From Symsagittifera roscoffensis (Eukaryota > Xenacoelomorpha > Acoela > Convolutidae): a DNA stretch of 64,000 nt. The stretch spans positions 14,430,670 through 14,494,669 of the forward strand of contig NC_087062.1 in the NCBI RefSeq assembly GCF_963678635.1. Direction: 5' to 3'. The notes beneath the pieces are model-generated. The model worked only from the letters and a program-made list of their open reading frames with translations. It had not been told where the DNA came from and ran no database searches. Positions 25,701 through 31,980 of the stretch are shown here, in pieces (position 1 is the first letter of the stretch; every line of letters begins with the position of its first letter). The position numbers were made by a program, and so were the translations under genes.

Positions 25701-28700
25701 AAGTTAAGAACTGTTCAGTTCTTCACGAAGAACTGCTGTTGCTCAGTTTCTTATGACTTGCATGACTTTTTGGGACTTTTTGTGGTCTGAACAATGGTGC
25801 CTCAAAAAGTAAACTAAAGCTCTAGGATATGAGAGAGAAAGGCAAAACAGAGACAAAAAAAAACAAAAACTATCAGTCGATGAAAACGATTCAATGCGAA
25901 AAGAAAAAAGTTCTCCAACAGAAATTGCAAATTCGATGCAGAGAAAAAAAATTTCCTGAATATTTTTTTTTGCCTACATTTCAAAAACTAAGCAATTACT
26001 TACTAAAAAATAATTAAGCTTTTGCTTCAGAAAAAAAACAATTTGAATTGTTTGGTAAACGGATTCCACCTGTGACACAAACTGTCACAAAGTAACTTTA
26101 CTGATAAAAACTTCTTCGACGAAAACAAGACACACAAATCTTACAAACAGTTTTGTTTGAATCAAAAAAGTCTTGCCTGAAGTTGTAGCAGGTACAAAAA
26201 ACGAGCAAAAAGAAACCGATTAGATAAAAATTTTAACACAGAGAGGAAGCAGAGCTTTGCATTACTTGTAAAACCATAAAATTAGCTTTGTTAGCTAGAA
26301 GACAGTAAAAGAAGGGAATCAACTTCATCCAAAGAAAACGGGAAAATTTTCGAAAAAAGTTTCTTCCATAATTTTTTAAAATGTTTTCTGAATTAATGTT
26401 TTATTGGCTGAAAACACGTCCAGAAACACGATCGACGCCGTTTAAGGAAAATTCAAAAATATTAGAGCGAAAAAAATAAAGACATGAAAAATTTTGAACT
26501 GTAAAATCGAGTCTGAAATTTTTAACGTTTGTGCAGTCCGGGGAAAACATGCAATTTTTGGTTCCCTCAAACCACCCAAAAATAGGCTAGATAGCTGATT
26601 AAAATTATTATTTGAGTTAGTAAGCCAAAATCAAGTGGGCCGAAAATTTTTTCTGCAAAAAAATTTAAAAAAGGATATATACAAAATCAAAGTTAGTGGA
26701 ATTACAAATTGCAGGAGTGATTGAAAACATAAGGAGCAACTACAATGAAAACTGCGTTTTTTTTATAAAGGAAAAACACCCAGAAACCTCGACCTGGGTA
26801 ATTACTGGTTTTCGTTCCCTTTTTTTTCAATTATATAGTCTAACTTTGGTAAACACACAATTTAAAATTTTGCAGTCACAAGGGGCCTCATTTTCACGGG
26901 TATTTTTTTCGGGTATTACTTCCCAAAGTTTTGCTTAATCCATTGTTCAAGGAAGAATCATCGTTTCAATCATGAAAAGAGACCGTAGCTCTACGAAAAG
27001 CTAGAGCAGCAAGAAGAGATACGGTGACAACGAAACAAAAAAAGACAACGCTTCAGTGAAACGAAGCAACTCTTCAGCTGAATGTCCAGATCGGATGTAG
27101 AAAAAAATGCATTGCTTAAAGTAATGTCTCAACCTTGTTTCAGTTAAAAAAAGGTTAACAAACGAAATGTTTTTTTTTTCAAGTGGTAAGAACTTTGCAT
27201 TAGAAAACAGAGGTTCAATCATTTTTCAAGCAGCTACGTTTCGTTTCCATCGAGCTAAAGGCAAATACAAAAAGAAGTAAAAAAAAAATCAGTAGTTAAA
27301 ATGATACTCTTTGAATTGTGAGAAACTGAGAACGAAGAAAAGGCTTATTTGCCGCAAGAGAACCTTCCAAACCGTGAAATTAAACAGTAATAAATCAAAA
27401 AGGTGATTGAGTCATCCTAAACAATCGCAATCCTTCTAAACAATTTCACAAGGTAGTCAAAAAAGAGCTAAATAATTTTTTTCTACTCTTGTCCTCCGAA
27501 GTAGCAATGAAAACTTTTTGATACTTTTGCCGGTAGCTCCAACTATCCAAATTTTTGGTAGCGAAAATCTGGACCCGGGTTGTTTTAGAATTTTGTTTTG
27601 TTGGGGGATGATGCGGTTTGTTTGTTAGCGCAAAAATATGATGGATTCTTTCCGCCTAATGAAGATTTTGTGAGAATTTTAACTAGCCTAACTGTCTGTT
27701 ATAGTTAAAAAAAATTTATATTCTGTAAAATCAAAAGCCAATCTCCATTTCAAAAATTTTTGAGCAACTGGACTAATGAAAATAAAATATATATTTAATT
27801 TTGTAATTCTTTTTTCTTGAAATCTGTATCATGAGCAGAGAACTGATTTTGTATAGAAAAATAAAACTTAGATCTTTAAGTATATAAAGAGTTAAAATGC
27901 ACCGAGGTGTAGCCCAGTTTCACAGAATTTCCGATTCAAGAGATAGGTTTCGGGCCAAAAAGACGACAACTGTTAGAATGACAACCGCTTTTGGTGGGAC
28001 TTTAGAACGAAGCTACACGCAATTCTTCAAATTTATTTTCTGGAAAATTAAACCACTCAATTTTGAACTGCTCATTTTACTTGTAAAAGCGCTTATTTGT
28101 CGTCATAATGTCTTGTCATCTCTTAATCTAGCAGATAGTATGATAAAAAATTACAAATTTTAAGAAAAAAGTTTTGCATTGCAGAGTTTATACAGACAAT
28201 CAGCGGAAATATATATCATATATAAATATGTATACGAGACCAGCTCTCGTTTTTCGTTTTCTTAGCAAACGATCAAGAATCAAAACTTCAAGCAAAACTC
28301 CAAAATCAACTGTTTTTAAACTTTTCGTTCTAATCAAAAGAAATGATAGTTTGCCCTACTTTTGTTTCACGGGACTCGAGACAATTTAAAGCAGGAAAAG
28401 ACACGTTAACAAAAACAGCAAAGAAATCTGATTTCTATTTTAAAAAGGTTTTTTTTCTTAGAAAAATTTCAAAATAATTTTAAAAATAGACGACAAAATT
28501 TCACATTTTTGTTAGAAATGCCAAAAAAGCTCAAAAAAGCTGAGAAAAGGCAAAAAAACAATGGCTCACATGCAAGAAGTTGCCCAGGAGACGACTAAGG
28601 AAGCCATTTGTAAATCGAGGAAAAATCCAAAAAGCTCTGTGTTTTTATTTTCCAATCGGATCAGAGATTAAAAACGTTTTTGATTTCAATGAGCCACGAC

Positions 28701-30858
28701 AGGGAAAAGAAGAGTTAACAAAAAATGGTTTTTCAAACACAAAAAAAAGTTAACTAATCTGATAAAAATAAACATAAGCTGGATATATTTAGGCCAACAA
28801 AAAGCTTTTTAGCAAGAAAAAAGACAAAAGTTTACTGTCAGGGTTGATAAAATCATAAAATGCATGATTAATTCATCAAAACTTGTAACTGGTAAAACAA
28901 GAAATATTTGCTGCATTTGAGACAAAAAAATATTAACAGACAATTGAAAGTCTATCGACATATTTTTTTCCGGAAAAAAAAATCAATTTCATGCATGCTA
29001 AAAAAACAACCAGTCGGGAATCCCTCCCTCAAGCTCAAGGTGCGAAGGAATCTGCGTTACCTCAAGACCAATTTCGGAAAAAAATTAGGATTCAAAAAAA
29101 GCAAGTCCAATATTTAGCTAAATAAAAACAGCTAAAATAGCAATAACAAACCCCGACATTATATTGACCTTGATACTGAATTTCTCATGCAGCAAGTCAA
29201 TTTTTTATTCAAGCCATGCAAAAAAAGTAAAAAAAAAACTTGTATTTTGATAGATCAAAAGATGAAAAGTTTTGTTCATTCATCGCTTGAATCAGTTTGC
29301 AAATAAATTAGGCTTTTTAAAGCAAATGCGCCAAGTCCCATTTCATTTTTAAATTTGTAATAAACACCAGTTGTTCAGTTGTTTCCAGGACTGATCGAAT
29401 TGTTCCAAAAAATTTGATCAAGTTCATTGAGCAATGAAACATTGGTTTGCAGTTTTTTCATATCGTGAGTTGGTTCGAAAAATGTTAATTAATCAAGCCA
29501 TCTCATCGAGCGAAAAAACTTTTCACTGTGTTTATAGCTTGAATCCAATCTCCGAAATTACTGATAAAAGCTTGCATTCAAGCTTATTTTCCAGTATCCT
29601 TCAAACAGTTAGAAAAATTATGGCAAGTTTTGAAGTTAAGTTTTCGATGTTTCGCGACAAAAGAAGGAAGGCTGGTGGATTTACTTCGCTCGTTTAGGTA
29701 TAAACAGTAATGGACAGACTCACAACAGTACTGTCCGCCATTGAAGCTTACAGCGGCAAATTTCGACGGTACTGTCTGCCATTGAAGCTTACGGCGGTAA
29801 ACTTCGACGGTACTGTCTGCCATTGAAGGTAATTCAAGTTGACCTTATCTGAATCGAGATAAACTTTTAAGAAGTTCTAGATTATTCCAGAACTAAAAAT
29901 ATTCTTGTGAAGTTTCGCTGAGAAAAAGGCTTTGCCCCTGCCCGTTTGTTTTGCCCATCGTTTACCCCCCCCCCCCCCCCCATCATTAACTGCGCTCCTT
30001 CTGTGAGTGATGGATTGCAATTAGGAAAAAAACTTACAAAAATTTGGCTGAAGAGTCAGAGCTGTAATGTATTTTCTGTTGGAAAACTGAAGAAGTTAAT
30101 ATTTCGAGAAGACAGTGTCGAGCAATAAGAAATATCTATTGAAAATTATCCAAGAAGCTAAGGAGTGTATATAATATCAGAGCGTAAACGTATCTTCTGT
30201 TGAAAAAAGAGGGAATTAATATTTCGAGAAGACTGTGGAGCAATGGGGAAATATCTATTGGAAATAATCAAACAAGCTAAGAGTTATATGCAGTAAAAAT
30301 GTTTCGAGATTTTTTTAGGTCTTTACCGCTTCTGTTTTCCCGCTACATTAGGACTGCGAGGTAGGTTCTCTTATCAGGCTCACCAACAAGACAGATCCAA
30401 CGATTGAAAACAGATTTGCTCATAACCATTTCTCTGATGAGACGATGTAATTGGGTCTACATAAATTTGTTCTGCAACAAAAATACTTTAAGGGAACTGC
30501 TTCAGACGAAAACTATCTTCTAAAAAGTCTATTTATTTTGGATCAATTGTTTGATTTTACCAAAATAAATAGAATTTCATCAAATTGTTTGTAGTTTGTG
30601 AAAATTGAGCATTAAACATGCCCCTCCCCCCTCGAGAAACTCCTAGATCCGCGCCTGGTACCACGTGAAAGTTTCAGATGCAAAAAAAAACGACCTTGAG
30701 TTGCAAAAAAGAGCGTCGCTCAACAAAATATCTCAGTCTGAAATATGGGGATATGGGGATATAAGAGAAACGGACTATGCTTAGACTGGCTGGATAGCCT
30801 TTCATAGATCCTCTGCGAATTGCAGAAACCACATTTATTATTATCATTTAAGTGCGTT

Positions 30859-30903
<45 letters not shown>

Positions 30904-31980
30904 GTGTGTGCGTGCGCGCGTGATCAAAAGAAGAAGCTATTCTGTACCAATATCCTGTGGAGCAGTTCTCCGCACGCGTTTATACCCCATGGGCTCTTCT
31001 TCACTGAGGTAGAAGCCGGCGTAGAGGAAGTTCCCTGTGGAGCTTCCGAATTGGATCTCGAAGTAGTCGAAGATCGCATAGCACATGTCATCATCAGGAG
31101 TGAAGGGCGTCTCACTGTTGTCACACACCAAAACAAACTGGTAGCTGTTGAAGGAAGTCAGCGGAATGTTGGCCTCTTGGATCTTGTAGTAGGTTACTAC
31201 AAAGCCAAATTTGGCGTCGAAGTCTCCTCCGATCAGCTCATTCGCCGTGTCGAAGTTGGCCTTGGTGTCGAGTTTGCGGAAGAAGACGTTTCCGGCTAAG
31301 TTCGGGTACTTGGTGTCGTCGACTCCCATCAAGAGCAGTGTCAAGTCGTCATCAAACTGAATGTCCACGTCGGTCCAATATACATAAGACAAATAATAAT
31401 TCCACTGATAAACTAAACGATAGTTCTCGGGGTTATACTGTGAAAAGGGAATAGCCAAATTAGTGTAGTAATAGTCAAAGCCGTTACTGGAACTGTAGAA
31501 ATCACAGGCGTTCTCAATATCGTATCCGAGACTTGAGTAGTAGTACGATCGTTGACTGGGGCGACACATGTAGTCAAGAAGTCTGTCCTCGGTGTCTGCG
31601 TCGGTCATCGCAATTGCAATCCGATTGGCCAGTTTCGGATTGCCGGCGAAGTCAGTGGTGTCGCCTTCCAGGTTGCTGTTGTCATTGAAGTTGGTAGCGT
31701 CGACCAAGTTCAGGGTTCCGTCAACACACGCATGCATGTGACACACTCGTTTCTCCTTCAGCATGAAACAGGACCCGCCGAACGACAACTCTTTCTCGGA
31801 GCAGATGTCGTCGCCTTTCGCAATGTACTGATCCCCGGAGCTCGGTCCGAAGCCATAGAGAAAAGGTTCTCCTTTGTACGACGACTCCACGGAAAGGACA
31901 TAGAGAGAAGCCATAAAAGCAAAACGACAAATGAGGAGCGAAATAACTCCCCTCAAACGGCCAAAATTTTTATCTCTCAT
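1462..31980 (-). CDS. Mesh/SUSD2-like NIDO-AMOP-VWD cell-surface protein, seven exons (gene span)
   Basis: Exons 31980-30948, 24350-23743, 22942-22778, 11112-10934, 10703-9797, 9148-8955 and 1716-1462 each have GT donors and AG acceptors, and the phases agree at every junction. The predicted protein is about 1113 residues: signal peptide (about 10-33), NIDO domain (to about 330), an E-set/Ig-like middle (345-600), AMOP (about 615-795), VWD (about 805-965), a post-VWD segment, and a hydrophobic tail (about 1099-1113). This is the domain order of Mesh, SUSD2 and MUC4, extracellular adhesion or junction proteins. The sushi domain and transmembrane helix of Mesh are missing, and the tail looks like a GPI-anchor signal. 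Exon 2 is one base short of an open frame. A role in epithelial adhesion is inferred from the family only. The introns hold most of the mobile elements of the left half of the window. Confidence 0.85.
1717..4484. other. Intron 6 of the NIDO gene, 3' part: no gene seen
   Basis: AT-rich DNA with short open frames only. Apart from the G-rich repeat near 4.25 kb nothing recognisable is present. Confidence 0.6.
4224..4317 (+). repeat. G-rich degenerate repeat
   Basis: Repeated CTGG(G) runs (GGTGGGAGGGG, ACTGGGGGG, ACTGGTGGGTGG, ACTGGGTACTGGGGG, CTGGGGGGCGGGGG) with the phrase ACTGG about every 15-20 bases. Four or more G runs make a quadruplex possible, though some loops are long. Confidence 0.6.
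4485..4630. repeat. Cluster of TAATCC/TAATCGATTA palindromes
   Basis: A perfect 24-bp palindrome (4485-4508, centre ATCGAT) is followed by GGATTATAATCC, AATCCATTTTTAATGGATT, ATAACCGATTAT and TTAATCGATTATGATCC. The motif TAATC(C/G) recurs in both orientations over 150 bp within intron 6 of the NIDO gene. It could be terminal repeats of a MITE or homeodomain-type sites. Confidence 0.6.
5430..5505 (+). repeat. Short tandem repeat upstream of the LINE relic
   Basis: Three variants of CTGCAAGCGGAATGAAGCA-type units (about 20 bp) between 5450 and 5505, directly ahead of a GC-richer stretch that may be the decayed 5' part of the non-LTR element. Confidence 0.6.
5900..8850 (+). mobile_element. Non-LTR retrotransposon relic with APE endonuclease and RT
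   Basis: Endonuclease: the GGDINSLVGNTDNRAVDQEL block (about 6418-6478, for a GGDFNS.VG motif) and RRTWKKSSTVSWYELDDFSI (about 6577-6640, for W.S.....ELD). RT: WLIPLNKQGVRSEFNNYRGA (about 7239-7300), VFLDLTKAHPRNSRVIL (about 7517), PQRGLREGCTTSTIHFNI and SLFADESSLIGW (about 7892, in place of FADD). A thumb/connection-like part (FQRLGHIRRIPDHRN) lies near 8390, and a Cys-pair motif (VSCTGCGTQV) near 8770. Many stops and shifts, so it is dead. It lies in intron 6 of the NIDO gene in the opposite orientation. The clade is uncertain. Confidence 0.8.
8955..9148 (-). CDS. Exon 6: post-VWD segment
   Basis: The acceptor is tattttag and the donor is ATCACCCAG/gtcaga. The first two bases complete an Asp codon and give DGSVLHPNTDNAVLHELMG, then DSWKVTEQSDWLF, which resembles the conserved segment after VWD in Mesh/SUSD2 proteins (a DG..L start and an SW.V..... 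motif). Phase 0 at the end fits exon 7. Confidence 0.8.
9797..10703 (-). CDS. Exon 5: AMOP core and VWD domain
   Basis: The acceptor is gctgacag and the donor is GCTGAAG/gtcatt. The exon is open over 907 bp. It begins GAQGWYYDLCCN, continues with spaced cysteines and NQCCYNADGDLL (the hallmark of the AMOP core), then the KPYNDCC pair. The VWD domain starts at AQFDPHFSTSDGLVY and shows GLGVYTYL, a series of beta strands and the end motif MTKGLIGFYDGD with SNDFTAE, as in the D domains of Mesh, SUSD2 and MUC4. The domain lacks the dense cysteines of mucin D domains, as is usual in this subfamily. Confidence 0.9.
10934..11112 (-). CDS. Exon 4: start of the AMOP domain
   Basis: The acceptor is atttacag at 11113-11114 and the donor is TCTCAA/gtaagg. 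It encodes LATSIPVVGVLE followed by CDTWDQVESLRDLTMC, a Cys-x-x-Trp start typical of AMOP domains, then YACPTGEGNETDASW. The exon ends in phase 0, which fits exon 5. NET is a possible glycosylation site. Confidence 0.8.
11391..11476 (+). repeat. 37-bp tandem repeat, 2.3 copies
   Basis: TATACACTTAATTTATACGA followed by TGTTGGTCGGTGC repeats at 11391 and 11428, with a partial third copy. It lies in intron 3, about 280 bp before exon 4 on the minus strand. Confidence 0.9.
11975..12437 (+). repeat. Dispersed repeat family B, forward copy with hairpin
   Basis: Starts with the family head (AACAAGGATAGCTGATTGC, TGTGCAAGTAGCAGTAGCAC) and continues with CTTGCTCGCTGTACTCGC, TTCGTTCGAATCA and TTTTAATATGATATATCAC. 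It includes a perfect 12-bp-stem hairpin (12281-12292 with 12300-12311, seven-base loop). Confidence 0.6.
12449..12852 (+). mobile_element. hAT-type MITE (family A), complete copy with 8-bp target duplication
   Basis: A 404-bp element that starts CAGGGGCGGATTTTGG and ends CCTAGATCCGCCCCTG, so the termini are inverted repeats. It is flanked on both sides by CCTGCTCG (12441-12448 and 12853-12860). An 8-bp duplication and CAGGGGCGG-type ends are hallmarks of hAT-mobilised MITEs. No transposase is encoded. It has inserted into a family B repeat. Confidence 0.9.
12951..13327 (+). repeat. 5' LTR of the Bel/Pao element
   Basis: 377 bp, starting TGTTGCAGCG and ending GACGCGCACA (TG...CA). It matches the 3' LTR along its length but lacks about 130 bp found there. 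Confidence 0.9.
13331..13348 (+). other. Candidate primer-binding site
   Basis: TGGCGCCCCCCAAGGG begins three bases after the 5' LTR. TGG is the expected complement of a tRNA CCA end. The primer tRNA was not identified. Confidence 0.6.
13380..13600 (+). repeat. Tandem repeat in the Bel/Pao leader
   Basis: About nine variants of a roughly 20-base unit built on GTTGGCCGAAACAGAGTGA, which decay along the array. It lies between the primer site and the first ORF, in the presumed 5' untranslated leader. A small frame that follows (13614-13802) has no recognisable domain. Confidence 0.8.
14155..14468 (+). repeat. Diverged tandem duplication in the Bel/Pao leader
   Basis: The block beginning TTAAGTGGTC at 14155 recurs at 14348 (193-bp offset), with shared CCGCGTGGTTGTTG/CCGCATGGTTGTTG, TCAACC and CCCATC.CC..TGG.TAACT segments. 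It ends just before the first ORF. Confidence 0.75.
14495..15136 (+). CDS. Accessory ORF ahead of gag, SGNH-hydrolase-like
   Basis: An intact 213-residue frame that begins ATG. The N-terminus VFILGASSQDHALRKL resembles SGNH block I (Gly-x-Ser), and DLVIWHGAINNSI resembles block III (Gly-x-Asn); ITAIVYCRCNGTDN reads as another beta strand. The C-terminal third is Lys/Arg-rich (KAKKKRNRLSPKNCR). Esterase domains of this fold occur in ORF1 of CR1-type LINEs; one placed before gag in a Bel/Pao element is unusual. It is the least damaged frame of the element. The fold is inferred from short motifs, and the catalytic His-containing block was not recognised, so activity is doubtful. Confidence 0.45.
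   Translation: MVFILGASSQDHALRKLSAPSQKRVKETCFTKPGLSFNFNARDSQKTIQYYLHPFLSNWNDLVIWHGAINNSISKHRSNNNRSLSTDQLKSLLLRYKENITAIVYCRCNGTDNTENELKKTSFLVLNIVEDFISKRKTKTKYLSKSINYKELHPPPSLELKTLLLLRRYSVDLSTLKAKKKRNRLSPKNCRAIHVRLNALKLQVTPTLKLLMY
15155..16240 (+). pseudogene. Bel/Pao gag N-terminal coiled-coil region, interrupted
   Basis: Frame 15155-15535 is helical (KIRNLFVKRSNLENELYKC, and WLHELTQSNDKVLQELSHIK), as in the gag N-termini of this superfamily. A second Glu/Lys-rich coiled coil (KKQQEELERQAKVSLRLKEQ; EELADEHRKKMAEIELKRLE) follows at about 15930-16160 with one in-frame stop at 16038-16040. Between them lie a decayed stretch and a displaced copy of downstream gag sequence at 15727-15921. Confidence 0.7.
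15727..15921 (+). repeat. Displaced internal duplication of gag sequence
   Basis: About 195 bp nearly identical to 16727-16919 (GGGTGTTCCCGT, CTTTTCAAGTGACCACTATA, CAACACTACGTTCCTTCGAC, GGAGGGACTGTGTT). The upstream copy has a one-T deletion in a T run and other changes, and it breaks the coiled-coil frame, so 16727-16919 is the original. Confidence 0.9.
16308..18782 (+). CDS. Bel/Pao gag core and aspartic protease
   Basis: An 824-residue open frame. A Pro/Ser/Val-rich linker (about 1-245) precedes the DUF1759-type gag core (STRELVNILMHSL, WKLTQFDGNPLNWNVW, LQRKFGQPHAVV). Two zinc knuckles follow: C-x2-C-x3-H-x4-C (CVCKGQHALWIC) and C-x2-C-x4-H-x4-C (CFACLQSNHSFRDC). The DUF1758-type protease has its catalytic Asp in ALCDSACTHSWLS and continues to VGQDFHHAI and LPIGWVSSGP, the usual junction towards RT. 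The frame ends at a stop (18780-18782), and RT sequence resumes in another frame. It is the best preserved part of the polyprotein. Confidence 0.85.
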   Translation: MVSSSFTGVNNGQAASSDPELYFSNHIHGQRHNLSNLVESQISVNNPVGLQQVIQPVSNNLPQQTFLFTHPVLVNPNTGSVPVTSENYFAPTTSADVPSVVAPFVPASRTINQVSLSHQTTGSVVAGYQAPVIPSQQHMGVPVSSYNFSSDHYNPYSSLWRPAVAAPLTSAQQHYVPSTTVFSAVTPIVPANNFVPYTSGGTVFFAQPENLSLANQPFVPDYHGNSSSYSAPTPGNSPGADVERPLSTRELVNILMHSLKDHLAEWKLTQFDGNPLNWNVWFGKFISTIDSAILNDDEKLTYLKTLVVGKAKSPIAEYSYSGVLYKDALATLQRKFGQPHAVVGTLLDKLSNFPSLKMLNSANVIGFSSTISGLVAIFKSLDLKSVKLLNQAMGKLPPNPREAWSMQTVRRQWHRPTLLGFNEWLKEKVEGHERLKTINSKGKSEEPVKQKVGTKVFASNAKVSDKTKENKKFPPCCVCKGQHALWICAVLKKKNATQRAKYVAEQKLCFACLQSNHSFRDCSKARKCPKPDCESTHNVLLHGAEKIFPPKDTKIFPASGNANNKHVSNNPAVGDIHSQESTKNLLPVASLAVFSDATITNALALCDSACTHSWLSADLVKRLHLVGTHVNLTINGFNSTSLMKTHQVSFQVSAETNNSEFSFSFRANVKDHNRIGSDRISIPELQEKYLQLAPIKPIRYKYEEDEIIVGQDFHHAIRPVEYLLGEDSISPCAVRLPIGWVSSGPLPPSFKSNSSCFKCVIEDMSLADKIKTWYELESYGAFMQVDARSAANKRALSVLKNDTFHLVRGTLYQCFGTIMWYFTE
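18783..19560 (+). pseudogene. Bel/Pao reverse transcriptase, frameshifted
   Basis: RT motifs run across two frames: WYLSRHPVLNPNKPGKVRRV and FSGASKCYGASLN, then AVSADIEGIFYSLQ (first catalytic Asp). After a frameshift near 19170 come REDPTSSLVVHQYTRHTFG and ARDSPTCANCALQKTA. The active-site box reads YMDE (about 19359-19372) where the family has YMDD, so the second Asp is lost. A stop ends the frame at 19559. Confidence 0.85.
19600..20600 (+). pseudogene. Bel/Pao RT connection and RNase H, decayed
   Basis: SVFDPIGLVAPYTVKAR near 19690, a WR/LLKDTW motif and FTEPFDRIELHMFGDSLQDV (RNase H first strand and Asp) with VAPMKALSIPKLELQAALLA (Glu block) at 19833-20129, then DSTTVLQWL-type sequence in a shifted frame. 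Several stops. Confidence 0.75.
20600..21980 (+). pseudogene. Bel/Pao integrase and C-terminal (DUF5641-type) region, decayed
   Basis: An HH-CC-like zinc part is suggested by ARHAVIRLLVKHLHVRNFHQ and later CVVCRKRKAQT. The catalytic core shows FTCLTTRAVHIEVVPSLDTS, then ARRGTPTTIMSDNGTNFVGA (second Asp) across frameshifts. The terminal block 21561-21980 has LTPNYFILGQ, RWMREYVPSLNRSAKWH and AGDLVCVIEPDTPRGHYPLA, as in DUF5641. An in-frame stop follows the second catalytic Asp region. Confidence 0.8.
21950..22462 (+). repeat. 3' LTR of the Bel/Pao element
   Basis: 513 bp with the same ends. Compared with the 5' LTR it has an extra segment near 21970-22095 with several GAGAGTATAAATGC-type repeats and a GC-rich stretch (GTCCCGGCGGGCTCGGC), plus a run of C at about 22168-22178. 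The LTRs are therefore old or were changed separately after insertion. Confidence 0.9.
22778..22942 (-). CDS. Exon 3: end of the E-set/Ig-like region
   Basis: The acceptor is tttcatag before ATTTGGAC and the donor is GATAGAG/gtaaga. The exon is 165 bp, enters with two bases and leaves with one, matching exon 2 and exon 4. It encodes DKSGYSLLSAFDMGS... and LGTFSVVKITNTSGNDR, which reads as paired beta strands with a glycosylation sequon (NTS). It has no recognisable domain of its own, but by position it completes the Ig-like segment ahead of AMOP. Confidence 0.75.
23065..23320 (+). mobile_element. hAT-type MITE (family A), decayed copy
   Basis: Diverged but collinear with the complete copy: a 'TTTTCCGAAAGCATC..AGC' block, CCAATATATAGTAAC, ACGCAATTTTTTGGTC, TGGCCTGTTGTTTTCG, GGCCGAACATTTTTG, and GGATCTG near the end. 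It lies just outside exon 3, in intron 2. Confidence 0.55.
23743..24350 (-). CDS. Exon 2: linker and E-set/Ig-like region, with a one-base frameshift
   Basis: The acceptor is ctctttag at 24351-24352 and the donor is CCAG/gtatgt at 23743. The first part reads DELYELPYSRTSS... as far as DDISIKG. The frame then changes, and YSFEDLCPGATMP leads into a beta-rich segment ending in FPVESVSAP. The exon is 608 bp. One extra base would make its phase fit both neighbours and restore a single frame, most simply in the run of five C (plus strand) at 24208-24212. The shift is either a sequencing or assembly error in a homopolymer or a real inactivating indel; the conservation of everything downstream favours the former. 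The position between NIDO and AMOP matches the Ig-like/E-set segment of Mesh proteins. Confidence 0.75.
29726..29828 (+). repeat. 41-bp tandem repeat, 2.5 copies
   Basis: GGTACTGTCTGCCATTGAAG units at about 29727, 29768 and 29809, separated by CTTACGGCGGTAAACTTCGA. Located in intron 1 of the NIDO gene. Confidence 0.9.
29966..29983 (+). repeat. Poly-C run
   Basis: An uninterrupted C run of about 18 bases in a pyrimidine-rich stretch, reminiscent of the C-rich ends of family A MITEs but without a terminal repeat. Confidence 0.8.
30058..30290 (+). repeat. About 120-bp diverged tandem duplication
   Basis: The pair (30058-30172 and 30180-30288) shares TTCTGTTG, TTAATATTTCGAGAAGAC, GAGCAAT and GAAATATCTATTG blocks in order. 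Confidence 0.75.
30618..30658 (+). mobile_element. hAT-type MITE (family A), 3' end fragment
   Basis: Only the right end is present: CCCCCCTCGAGAAACTCC followed by TAGATCCGCGCCTG, matching the end of the copy at 12852. Confidence 0.6.
30851..30921 (+). repeat. TG/CA dinucleotide microsatellite beside a 5' splice site
   Basis: A (GT)n run with a few CG interruptions. In the direction of the NIDO gene it is a (CA)n tract starting about 25 bases after the exon 1 donor (30947). Confidence 0.95.
30948..31980 (-). CDS. Exon 1: signal peptide and NIDO domain
   Basis: The start is the ATG at 31980, followed by a hydrophobic signal region (LRGVISLLICRFAFMA) and the mature start FLYGFGPSSGD, typical of the beginning of a NIDO domain. 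NIDO hallmarks follow in order: a VDGTLNL strand, a WTDVD motif, AGNVFFR, an FVVTYYKI strand, the SYQFVLVCD strand and the YAGFY end. The exon closes in GATATTG before gtacag (donor at 30947-30946), leaving one base that joins exon 2 to give Asp. A second in-frame Met at residue 23 could also start translation but would leave a short signal peptide. The exon is intronless here, whereas the broken paralogous copy at 37.6-38.2 kb has an intron within it. Confidence 0.85.

Larger units (their letters stand above)
24351..30057. other. Intron 1 of the NIDO gene, main part: no gene seen
   Basis: Strongly AT-rich with many A and T runs. No domain-bearing frame, no mobile element with recognisable ends, and only the 41-bp repeat and poly-C run near its right end. 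Confidence 0.6.
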
